Shown: positions 1 to 5,534 of the stretch, piece after piece
Layout: each line of letters opens with the position of its first letter
Position numbering within the stretch: the stretch's first letter is position 1
Origin: Candidatus Zhuqueibacterota bacterium 4484_188
Lineage (GTDB): Bacteria; Calditrichota; Calditrichia; RBG-13-44-9
Assembly: GCA_002049825.1 (NCBI GenBank)
Contig: MVCZ01000134.1
Location: 1-5,724 of the forward strand
Direction of reading: 5' to 3'
Length of the DNA stretch: 5,724 bases
The notes under the pieces: model-generated
Told to the model about the DNA's origin: nothing
Database searches by the model: none
The model's input: only the letters and a program-made list of their open reading frames with translations
Program-made: the position numbers and the translations under genes

Positions 1-207
1 ACACCCATGCTTATAGTTCACGGCGAACACGACTACCGGGTACCCTACACCCAGGGACTGCAACTGTTTACCGCCCTGCAGATGAAGGGGGTGGATTCCA
101 AACTGCTCTTTTTCCCGGACGAGGACCACTTTGTGCGCAAGCCCCAAAATGCCCGGCAGTGGTGGCAGAATGTGCACGGTTGGCTGGGGAAATATTTGCA
201 GCCGTAA
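1..207 (+). CDS. S9-family serine peptidase, C-terminal end (partial)
   Basis: This is the last 68 residues of an alpha/beta-hydrolase peptidase of the prolyl oligopeptidase family (S9, closest in style to the S9C acylaminoacyl/dipeptidyl peptidase group). The frame is open from base 1, so the gene begins outside the window and the ATG at 7 is internal. The segment PMLIVHGEHDYRVP carries the catalytic Asp (residue 11 of the fragment, bases 31-33), and FPDEDHF carries the catalytic His (residue 43, bases 127-129). The nucleophilic Ser and the propeller domain would lie upstream. The tail KPQNARQWWQNVHGWLGKYL matches the usual end of the family. The common DEGHW around the His reads DEDHF here, a mild substitution. 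Such enzymes cleave short peptides or N-acylated peptides; the substrate and cellular location cannot be told without the N-terminus. The next gene is convergent. Confidence 0.9.
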   Translation, partial: TPMLIVHGEHDYRVPYTQGLQLFTALQMKGVDSKLLFFPDEDHFVRKPQNARQWWQNVHGWLGKYLQP

Positions 208-233
208 AAACCGGTTTTGCAATTCTTTTTTAA

Positions 234-264
234 CCGGCAAGTCATTACCATTCCGGCTTGCCGG
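234..264. terminator. Stem-loop between convergent genes, possible terminator
   Basis: CCGGCAAG (234-241) pairs perfectly with CTTGCCGG (257-264) across a 15-base loop. It lies in the 167-base gap between the end of the peptidase gene and the end of the minus-strand propeller gene, where a terminator for either would be expected. No T-run follows the stem in either direction: GAAAAA follows on the + strand and TTAAAAAA on the minus strand. A canonical intrinsic terminator is therefore not supported. A separate perfect palindrome AAAACCGGTTTT sits at 207-218, directly at the peptidase stop codon. The rest of the gap (265-374) shows no recognisable feature. Confidence 0.3.
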
Positions 265-374
265 GAAAAACCTGTCAAACGGTAGTGCCCGGCAGATCGC
301 TATTTTGATACTGAAAATCCCAAGACTTGAGGTAATTCTTATATCTTTTCCTTTTTACACATTTACACACGGTT

Positions 375-1865
375 CTATTTTAAGTAGAGTATTTTCCGGC
401 TGTACTGCCGGTATTTCCCCTGCACCTGAATGATATAGACACCGCTGCTTATCTTTTTCTCTGCAAAATGAAACCGCCAGCGATTCTTATTCCGCCCGTG
501 AATGATTTCAGAATCCGGAACGGAAAAAACGACTTCACCCACCAGGTTGAATATAGTTATTCGCCGGACAGAAACGTTTTTGGTAGAGAGTTGAACGGTG
601 GCATTAAAGGGATTGGGCCAGACCTGAAGTTCAGCCCCCGCTGTAATGACCGGAGTTTCTTTTATTGCCAGCGGCACCTGCGCTTTGTTTAATACCACTT
701 GCCTGGAGGCGGTATCTTTGGAAACAACAAAAATTTCCCGGCTATCGGAAATAGCGATGGCATGATTATTTTTATAATGAACCCCATAGTTGACATTAAT
801 GGGAGAAGAAAAACTATTTCCATAATTGGTAGAGCGGGAAAACTGTACACCCACATCTGGCGTAATGGACTTATCCCAAATAACGCAAATTCCTACTTCA
901 GGATGAAAAGTAATATCCGGGGTTGGGTTCCATATTACTGTTGTTAAATCCGTAATACAGATTGGTTGTTCGAAGAAAATACCGTTGTTATTCGATTTAC
1001 TGAATAATATTTCTGCGGATGAGCTGGTGCTGGCAAAGTACGCTACATACACATCATCGCCGTTGGTCACCACTGTCGGCCAGGTGCTTCTCTTGTCAGT
1101 TGAGTCGAAAAGTACCGGGGGTCCCCAGGTGGCACAGCCGTCCGTGGAGCGGGAGTAAAAAACATGGACATTATTGAACAGACTAAAATTAATTCCAGAG
1201 TAGAAACACAGGAAATCGCCATTGCCGCACTTGACCAGTGAAATATACTCTGGTGCCACATAAACCGAATCAGTGTAAACAACATGGCGCTCCGGGTAGG
1301 TTTCTCCCTGGTCATAGCTTTTAATCACTACCGGTTTGTCTTCGATTCCAGGAAAAACACCGTAAAGAATATTGTTTTCATCAAAGAATAAATTAAATAG
1401 CGGATAAAGATAAGTCCATTCAGAAAACAAACGGCTGCCAAAAGAATTGCCACCGTCGTGGGATTTTTTGATAATTACTTTGGAAGGCCAATTATAAAAA
1501 ATGTAAGATACTATCGGATTATTCAAAGTGTCATACACAAGAGTACCACTAGTATAATCAATGCCGGGTACCGGTTCTCCTTCAATAGTACTTTTTCCAT
1601 AGAAAGATTGCCCACCATCATCAGAGCGGATATATCGGAAATAATCGGTGCCGTATTGTCCATTCCAGAGAGTTTCCGAATAGATAATTCCGAGATTTCC
1701 ATGCTGGTCCAGGCTGATGACGGGGAAATGTTGGCGGATAGCCATATTTTCCAAAGTATCAATCACAATATCCGGGCTGAACTGAATGGGTTGGGCATTT
1801 GAAGTCGAAAAGAGAAAGATTAGAAAGTTTAAAAGCAAAATCATTGTAAAAATGCTATTTTTCAT
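375..1865 (-). CDS. Exported six-Asp-box beta-propeller protein with T9SS type A sorting domain
   Basis: The protein has 496 residues. It begins with a signal peptide: MKNS, a hydrophobic stretch at about residues 5-20, and a likely cut after STSNA near residue 24. The body holds six Asp-box motifs (S-x-D/N-x-G-x-x-F/W/Y): SDDGGQSF 81-88, SHDGGNSF 135-142, SYDQGETY 183-190, STDGCATW 240-247, SNNNGIFF 291-298 and STNYGNSF 345-352. Their spacing of 48-57 residues is what a six-bladed sialidase/BNR-like propeller would give. Residues about 413-496 (WPNPFNAT, ITIFNLVGEVV, SSGVYIIQV, KILYLK) form a type A T9SS C-terminal sorting domain, so the product is probably secreted or surface-attached. I see no sialidase arginine triad that I could assign, so enzymatic activity is unproven; many such proteins are binding or structural. 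An in-frame ATG lies at 1886 (7 residues longer), but 1865 is preferred because it starts the signal peptide directly and has GAAGAA just upstream. The gene opposes its neighbours and looks AT-richer than they are. Confidence 0.85.
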   Translation of the reverse strand: MKNSIFTMILLLNFLIFLFSTSNAQPIQFSPDIVIDTLENMAIRQHFPVISLDQHGNLGIIYSETLWNGQYGTDYFRYIRSDDGGQSFYGKSTIEGEPVPGIDYTSGTLVYDTLNNPIVSYIFYNWPSKVIIKKSHDGGNSFGSRLFSEWTYLYPLFNLFFDENNILYGVFPGIEDKPVVIKSYDQGETYPERHVVYTDSVYVAPEYISLVKCGNGDFLCFYSGINFSLFNNVHVFYSRSTDGCATWGPPVLFDSTDKRSTWPTVVTNGDDVYVAYFASTSSSAEILFSKSNNNGIFFEQPICITDLTTVIWNPTPDITFHPEVGICVIWDKSITPDVGVQFSRSTNYGNSFSSPINVNYGVHYKNNHAIAISDSREIFVVSKDTASRQVVLNKAQVPLAIKETPVITAGAELQVWPNPFNATVQLSTKNVSVRRITIFNLVGEVVFSVPDSEIIHGRNKNRWRFHFAEKKISSGVYIIQVQGKYRQYSRKILYLK

Positions 1866-2117
1866 GATGTATTCTTCATTGCACATTATTTGTTTTTAAG
1901 ACATGTATTTAAATATAAAATCTTCCTTAAAGAGAAAACCACGGACCTTATAATCGTTCTAAAGTAATAATAACCGGTTTCCTAAAACAGAGAAATTCCG
2001 GTTAAACTCAATTGCTATGTTTGGGCGTACTACCTACCATACAATATTATGTTCTGTTCCTACAAAAATTTAATATAGTTTCCTGAAAGATACAAATCAT
2101 AAAATCCCGTGAAGTAT

Positions 2118-2148
2118 TTTGACTCCTGTGAAAAACTATTTAAATTAG
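2118..2148 (+). promoter_or_regulatory. Possible FCB-type promoter for the hydrolase gene
   Basis: TTTG at 2118-2121 is followed after 19 bases by TAAATTAG at 2141-2148. This partly fits the Bacteroidota primary sigma pattern TTTG-N19/20-TAnnTTTG. Read as a sigma-70 site it is TTGACT (2119-2124) with a weak -10 TAAATT after 16 bases. It lies about 60 bases before the ATG at 2207. In an AT-rich stretch such matches arise easily by chance. Confidence 0.25.
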
Positions 2149-2196
2149 TTGAAAGAAAAGCGGGTCAGCAAATTCAATCTGTGAACAATCAACCAC

Positions 2197-2201
2197 GAGG
2201 G
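2197..2201 (+). promoter_or_regulatory. Ribosome binding site fixing the hydrolase start
   Basis: GAGGG lies 5 bases before the ATG at 2207 and is a good Shine-Dalgarno match. It supports 2207 as the true start of the MBL-fold gene, in agreement with the family-typical N-terminus MQIGKYEAKMIDTG. Confidence 0.6.
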
Positions 2202-2206
2202 CGATT

Positions 2207-3032
2207 ATGCAAATCGGCAAATACGAGGCGAAGATGATCGATACCGGGCGCTATCGGCTGGACGGCGGCGCCATGTTTGGGGTGGTGCCGCAAACGTTGT
2301 GGAAACGGGAAAATCCGCCCGATGAAAAAAACCGCATTTTTATGGCGCTAAACACACTTCTGTTGGTTACCGAGGGACAGGCAATTTTAATCGACACCGG
2401 AAAAGTTCAGCGAAATTTATGCGATTGACCATTCGGAGCACAGCCTGCTCAAATCGCTTTTAGCACACAATGTGCAGCCGGAAGATATCACCGATGTGAT
2501 TTTAACCCACCTCCATTTCGACCATGTAGGCGGTGCGACTTATTACGATACGGAAGGAAAGCTTCGGCTGCGTTTTCCCAATGCCACCCACTATGTGCAA
2601 AAACGACAATTAGAGTGGGCGCAAAAAGGATTCGAGAAAGACCGCGCCAGTTACCTGCGGGAGAATATCGAACCGTTAGTGCAGTCGGATAATCTGAAAA
2701 TACTGGACGGCAATCAGGAATTGTTTGACGGGGTGGAAATCCTGCTTTCGGACGGACACACCCTGGCGCAGCAGACAGTGTTGATTTCCGGCAACGACAA
2801 AAAATTGTGGTACGCCGCCGACCTGATTCCCACCACTGCACATGTTCCCATTCCCTGGGTAATGGCGTACGACCTGGCGCCGGTGAAAACCATTGAAGAG
2901 AAAAAGAAGTTTCTGAAACGGGCGGTGGATGAACACTGGCTGGTGTTTTTCGAGCACGACCCGCGCACTTGCTGCGCAACCATAGAATTCACCGAAAAAG
3001 GATATAAAGCCGGCGCGCCGGTCATTTTGTAG
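2207..3032 (+). pseudogene. YtnP-like MBL-fold metallo-hydrolase, frame broken by an internal deletion
   Basis: This is a metallo-beta-lactamase-fold hydrolase of the group that includes the putative quorum-quenching lactonase YtnP, recognised by DGGAMFGVVP (residues 19-28). The first frame encodes 64 family-like residues ending in ILIDT (to 2398), then reads eight or so alien residues to a TGA at 2426-2428. The family sequence resumes in another frame at 2400 with EKFSEIYAIDHSEH and continues to the TAG at 3030-3032. All metal ligands are present in the second part: HLHFDH (2508-2525), the His of DGHT (2757-2759), the bridging Asp of AADLIP (2820-2822) and the His of FFEHDP (2955-2957). Relatives have about seven residues (G-x-G-x-K-x-S style) between IDT and EK; only one base remains of that stretch. 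About 20 bases therefore seem lost, and restoring them would give 281 residues, near the usual family length. As written, a full protein cannot be made. Whether the break is biological or from assembly is open. The substrate is unknown. Confidence 0.85.
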
Positions 3033-3036
3033 GTGC

Positions 3037-3052
3037 CGGACAACTTTGTCCG
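3037..3052 (+). other. Short stem-loop just after the hydrolase stop
   Basis: CGGACA (3037-3042) pairs with TGTCCG (3047-3052) across an ACTT loop, starting 5 bases after the TAG. No T-tract follows (AGCGGTGCG), so intrinsic termination is not supported. It may protect the 3' end or be chance. The remainder of the gap up to the ABC gene holds nothing I recognise. Confidence 0.3.
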
Positions 3053-3160
3053 AGCGGTGCGTTTACAGAAAATAGGTGGAAGGTTAATCCCGGTACCGAC
3101 GCACGGATGTTCCCGCTTTTTTCTGTGGTTGTACTCCGGAACATTGTATCTCCGGCAAAC

Positions 3161-3169
3161 AGGAAAGGA
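3161..3169 (+). promoter_or_regulatory. Overlapping Shine-Dalgarno sequences before the ABC ATPase
   Basis: AGGAAAGGA contains two ribosome-binding-like cores. AAGGA (3165-3169) stands 8 bases before an in-frame ATT at 3178. AGGA (3161-3164) stands 6 bases before a TTG at 3171 that is out of frame with the ABC gene. The site indicates that translation begins around 3171-3178, well upstream of the first in-frame ATG/GTG/TTG-type codon, but it does not settle which codon is used. Confidence 0.45.
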
Positions 3170-3177
3170 TTTGAAGA

Positions 3178-4119
3178 ATTAACAAGATTTCCCCACAAAG
3201 CAACGGTAATTCCGGTGCAGCCCCGGAACAACCGGTAATTGCGGTCGAAAATCTGACCAAATATTATGGTCGGGTTATTGGCATTGAGCATCTGAATTTT
3301 ACCGTAAACCGCGGCGAGATTTTCGGATTTTTAGGACCCAACGGCGCCGGAAAAACCACCACCATCCGCATTCTGCTGAATTTGCTTTATTGCACCTTCG
3401 GCAGCGCAATGGTGTTGGGGAAACCTCTGCCGGAGGCTGCCCTGGAAGTCCGGCGGCGTTGCGGCTACCTGCCGGGGAACTTTTCCGCTTACCAGAACAT
3501 GACCGCAGAGGAATTTTTGAGTTTCATAGCCCGGCTTCGCCGTACGAGCACTTCCATTCAGCCCGAATTAACTGAGCGGTTTCAACTCACCGGCAAAGAC
3601 CTTGCGAAGAAAATCAAAAATCTTTCCCACGGTACCCGCCAGAAAATCGGCATCATCCAGGCATTTTTTCACCAGCCGGAACTGCTGATACTGGACGAGC
3701 CGACCATTGGGTTGGACCCGCTGATGCAGGATGTGCTTTACGACCTGTTGCGGGAATTTCAGCAGAAAGGTCACACCATCTTTTTCTCCTCGCACATTTT
3801 ATCCGAGGTTGAAAAAATCTGTCAGCGGGTGGCGATTGTGCGGGACGGGCACCTGGTGGCGTTGGAAACGCTGGACGATTTAAAGAAGAAACGCTACCGG
3901 AGGCTGCAGCTGCTTCTGAAACGGGAAGTTGACAATCTGAACCTGCCTTCTGCCAGTTTGATTGAACACCGGGGTTTGTACTACGAATTTGTAGTGAAAG
4001 GCGAGATGCAGGAACTCCTGCAAGCATTAGCCCGGTTGCCGGTGGAGAACATTGTTTTCCCGGAACCAAGCCTGGAGGAGGCGTTCATGGCGTACTACCG
4101 GGGAACGGACGATGCTTAA
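3178..4119 (+). CDS. ABC-2 type exporter, ATP-binding subunit (start codon uncertain)
   Basis: This is the ATPase of an ABC exporter, powering the permease encoded next, at the inner face of the membrane. Counting from 3178, it has 313 residues: a Ser/Asn/Gly/Pro-rich lead (1-20), VENLTKYYG (23-31), Walker A GPNGAGKTT (53-61), signature LSHGTRQ (149-155), Walker B LLILDEPT with catalytic Glu 174, D-loop GLDP (178-181), switch His 206 in FFSSHILSE, and the end motif EPSLEEAFMAYYRG. The Q-loop region reads GYLPGNFSAY and the signature LSHGT instead of LSGGQ; both resemble a known ABC-2 subgroup with GYLPGE and LSRGNKQK. The frame is open from 3175, yet there is no ATG, GTG or TTG before Walker A. 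A TTG at 3382 would remove Walker A and is rejected. ATT at 3178 is a placeholder start with a well-placed Shine-Dalgarno. A TTG at 3171 would give MKN and join the frame if one T at 3179-3180 were absent. The stop overlaps the permease start. The substrate is unknown. Confidence 0.85.
   Translation: MNKISPQSNGNSGAAPEQPVIAVENLTKYYGRVIGIEHLNFTVNRGEIFGFLGPNGAGKTTTIRILLNLLYCTFGSAMVLGKPLPEAALEVRRRCGYLPGNFSAYQNMTAEEFLSFIARLRRTSTSIQPELTERFQLTGKDLAKKIKNLSHGTRQKIGIIQAFFHQPELLILDEPTIGLDPLMQDVLYDLLREFQQKGHTIFFSSHILSEVEKICQRVAIVRDGHLVALETLDDLKKKRYRRLQLLLKREVDNLNLPSASLIEHRGLYYEFVVKGEMQELLQALARLPVENIVFPEPSLEEAFMAYYRGTDDA
4100..4104 (+). promoter_or_regulatory. Ribosome binding site of the permease, inside the ATPase gene
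   Basis: GGGGA lies 7 bases before the ATG at 4112, inside the end of the ATPase gene. It supports 4112 as the permease start over an in-frame ATG at 4052, whose extra 20 residues are only a shadow of the ATPase frame. Overlapping genes of this kind are usually translationally coupled. Confidence 0.6.
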
Positions 4120-4924
4120 CCGCGACTACATATTTCTACTGCTCAAAAATCACCGCGGGCTTACCCTGTTTGGTTTTCTGCTGAGCGCTTCCCTGCAATT
4201 CCTGATTATTTACCTGATTGTGGTGCTGAACCCGGCGCCGCTCGTCGCGGCATTTTTAGACAAACTTCCCCTGCAACTGCGGATGCTGTTCCAGCAGGAA
4301 TTCATCACCAGTTTTTCGTTAGAAGGGGCGGCGGCTTTCGGTTTTAATCATCCGCTGGTGCTCACAACCCTGGGTATTTTGGCCATTATTGTTCCCTCGC
4401 GTCACCTGACCGGCGAAGCGGAGAACGGAACGTTAGAGCTGCTTTTGTCCTATCCCTTTCGGCGGAGGGAACTGCTGTTTTCCCTCTGGCTGTCCGGCAG
4501 CCTGCTGCTTTTAATGGTGGTATGCGGCGGCTGGATCGGCTCGCTGAGCGCGCTTTCTATTTACCACCAGCTGACTTTGCCCGTTTTTTTTAAATTGATC
4601 GAAATTGGATTCAACCTGTGGCTGCTGTTTACCCTGGTGATGAGCTATACCCTGCTGGCGTCCTCCCTGGGCCGGGAGAGCGGCAAGGTGGCGACACGCA
4701 GCGCCGGACTAACGCTCATTTTCTATTTCCTCCATTTCCTGAGCAGCATGTGGCAATCGCTGGCTTTTACCAAACCGTTTAATATTTTCAGTTATTACCA
4801 GCCGCAGAAATTGATGGCAAACCAACAGAGCTTTCTGCTCAACGTCGTGGTGCTCGTCGGGTTCATTTTGTTTTGCCTGTCCTTTAGCTTCTTCCACTTT
4901 CAGCACCGGGATATTCCGGGGTAA
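4112..4924 (+). CDS. ABC-2 type transporter permease
   Basis: This is a 270-residue integral membrane subunit forming the channel for the preceding ATPase. Hydrophobic segments are visible at about 17-39, 80-94, 121-147, 160-186, 197-213 and 241-262, giving the six helices usual for ABC-2 permeases. Between the second and third lies GEAENGTLELLLSYPFRRRE (101-120), the conserved cytoplasmic motif of this family, where an acidic patch and GTLELLL precede a basic stretch and contact the ATPase. A long loop with QQEFITSFSLEGAAAFGF (61-78) precedes helix 2. The start overlaps the ATPase stop by 8 bases (ATGCTTAA), so the two genes are one operon. Related pairs export drugs, antibiotics or lipids, or serve copper-enzyme maturation (NosFY); nothing here picks among these. 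The gene ends at TAA 4922-4924, and no further transporter gene follows. Confidence 0.88.
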   Translation: MLNRDYIFLLLKNHRGLTLFGFLLSASLQFLIIYLIVVLNPAPLVAAFLDKLPLQLRMLFQQEFITSFSLEGAAAFGFNHPLVLTTLGILAIIVPSRHLTGEAENGTLELLLSYPFRRRELLFSLWLSGSLLLLMVVCGGWIGSLSALSIYHQLTLPVFFKLIEIGFNLWLLFTLVMSYTLLASSLGRESGKVATRSAGLTLIFYFLHFLSSMWQSLAFTKPFNIFSYYQPQKLMANQQSFLLNVVVLVGFILFCLSFSFFHFQHRDIPG

Positions 4925-5168
4925 ACTTGTGGCGTAAGACGAGTATGACTTCTCATATTGCGATTAAAATTTTGTTTTATACTTGACTTGGCGAACAGGA
5001 AGCCGAATCAACAAGTAACGTTTCCATATTGTTATTTCACTATTCGGTGCTCATTTTTCTCTGTAAACGATGATTTCCCGGCAATTCGTTTCTTCCCGGG
5101 TTCCCGTGATTTTTACCGCCGGTTCAGTTACCACGAGATTTAGAGACCGGGTAAAAACGAGGATGAAA
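4925..5168. other. Intergenic stretch without a recognisable gene
   Basis: Short ORFs here (such as those starting at 4958 and 5070) have no recognisable motif and no convincing ribosome binding site. TTTTTACC (5110-5117) and GGTAAAAA (5150-5157) form an 8-base inverted repeat with a 32-base spacer, of unknown meaning. No terminator with a T-tract is obvious directly after the permease stop. Confidence 0.5.
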
Positions 5169-5267
5169 TTGTCATTCCCGCGTAGGAATGTCATTCCTGA
5201 GAAGTCAGGAACGGAAATCCAGAACCTTATAATTTTTATGGATTCCCGACCAAGTAGGGAATGACAA
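5169..5267. repeat. Nested palindromic repeat (GTCATTCCC...GGGAATGAC type), MITE- or REP-like
   Basis: Terminal arms TTGTCATTCCC (5169-5179) and GGGAATGACAA (5257-5267) are perfect 11-base inverted repeats, and with one mismatch extend to 14 bases (5166-5179 against 5257-5270). Inside lie AATCCA (5216-5221) against TGGATT (5239-5244), a perfect 7-base stem TTCCTGA/TCAGGAA with a GAAG loop (5194-5211), and an overlapping palindrome AGGAATG-T-CATTCCT (5184-5198). GTCATTCC occurs twice on the left (5171 and 5190), as if one unit had landed in or next to another. AAT flanks both ends (5167-5169 and 5267-5269), a possible 3-base target duplication that could also be simple symmetry. It has no coding capacity, so if mobile it would depend on a transposase elsewhere. 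Repeats with these arms are common in many bacterial genomes; copy number here is unknown. Confidence 0.75.
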
Positions 5268-5288
5268 ATTCTTCTTGTTTTTACATTT

Positions 5289-5474
5289 TCACACAGCCTC
5301 TTTATCTCGTGGCAATTGATTCCTTCCCTTATTTTCGCGGCACTTTTTATTTAATTCTGCTATCTTTATTTTTGCTTCTTCTTCGGTCAATAAATCAACC
5401 AATTAATGCGCTTGATTGATTCTTAACCTGCCTGCCAGATGACCTTTTTTGTCCTTTGGTTTAATTTTTAAAAA
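5289..5474 (-). pseudogene. Possible decayed ORF fragment, unidentified
   Basis: On the minus strand one frame reads 23 codons (5474 down to 5406) including PKDKKGHLAGRLRINQAH, then a TAA (5403-5405), then 37 codons from TTG at 5402 including LLTEEEAKIKIAELNKKC and ending RDKEAV with TGA at 5289-5291. The two parts share a frame and have a protein-like, charged, helix-forming composition, so a real gene tail interrupted by one stop is possible. There is no ATG, no ribosome binding site and no motif I recognise. The region is AT-rich with an A-rich minus strand, which by itself yields Lys/Glu-rich translations. It sits just beside the palindromic repeat, a common place for gene remnants. It may be chance. 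Confidence 0.2.
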
Positions 5475-5486
5475 TTATTATATTTT
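5455..5486 (+). promoter_or_regulatory. Probable FCB-type promoter for the aminotransferase
   Basis: TTTG (5455-5458) is followed after 20 bases by TATATTTT (5479-5486), matching TAnnTTTG at all but the last position. It lies about 50 bases before the ATG at 5535, leaving a leader of roughly 40 bases. A perfect 16-base palindrome TAATTTTTAAAAATTA (5462-5477) fills the spacer and could be a regulator site or merely AT-rich sequence. Confidence 0.4.
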
Positions 5487-5525
5487 CAAACTTTTATTGT
5501 TAGCAATTTCATCAGTACAAACTAC

Positions 5526-5530
5526 GGAGG
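5526..5530 (+). promoter_or_regulatory. Strong ribosome binding site of the aminotransferase
   Basis: GGAGG stands 4 bases before the ATG at 5535, a near-perfect Shine-Dalgarno that fixes the start. It agrees with the family-typical N-terminus MEIQMVDLKRQY. Confidence 0.7.
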
Positions 5531-5534
5531 ATAA

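Larger units (their letters stand above)
1887..2206. other. AT-rich divergent intergenic region
   Basis: These 320 bases separate the starts of the minus-strand propeller gene and the plus-strand hydrolase, so both promoters should be here. No ORF looks like a gene. TAACCGG (1971-1977) and CCGGTTA (1998-2004) form a perfect 7-base inverted repeat with a 20-base spacer, a possible operator or hairpin; nothing else supports that. On the minus strand I see no convincing promoter for the propeller gene beyond AT-rich stretches near 1905-1920. Confidence 0.6.

Noticed and set aside
331..380. Resemblance between 331-380 and 5266-5312 (AATTCTT...TTTTTACA...CACAC)
   Set aside because: The match is gapped and made of T-rich low-complexity sequence, so it is not a convincing repeat.
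131..433. 100-codon plus-strand ORF spanning the peptidase end and the intergenic gap
   Set aside because: It is out of frame with the conserved peptidase sequence and antisense to the end of the propeller gene, with no motif.
1866..1886. ATG at 1886 as the propeller start
   Set aside because: It adds seven polar or acidic residues before a clean signal peptide and has no Shine-Dalgarno.
2399..2408. Programmed +1 frameshift at GGAAAAG in the hydrolase
   Set aside because: A frameshift would restore the frame but not the seven conserved residues missing there; a deletion explains both.
2488..2979. 163-codon minus-strand ORF over the hydrolase
   Set aside because: It is antisense to clearly conserved metal-binding sequence, has a low-complexity Pro/Arg-rich translation, and shows no motif or ribosome binding site.
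3107..3238. Plus-strand 43-codon ORF starting at the ATG at 3107
   Set aside because: It has no Shine-Dalgarno or recognisable motif and runs out of frame into the ATPase lead; chance is more likely.
3022..3291. 89-codon minus-strand ORF across the hydrolase-ABC gap
   Set aside because: It overlaps the conserved ABC N-terminus on the opposite strand and has no recognisable domain.
4052..4111. ATG at 4052 as the permease start
   Set aside because: The extra residues are an out-of-frame reading of the ATPase end; 4112 has its own ribosome binding site and a typical permease N-terminus.
3382..4119. TTG at 3382 as the ATPase start
   Set aside because: It would remove Walker A (3334-3360), which is intact in the same frame upstream.
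4925..5534. tRNA, small RNA or CRISPR array in the long gap
   Set aside because: No cloverleaf-like sequence and no regularly spaced direct repeats were found; only the palindromic repeat stands out.
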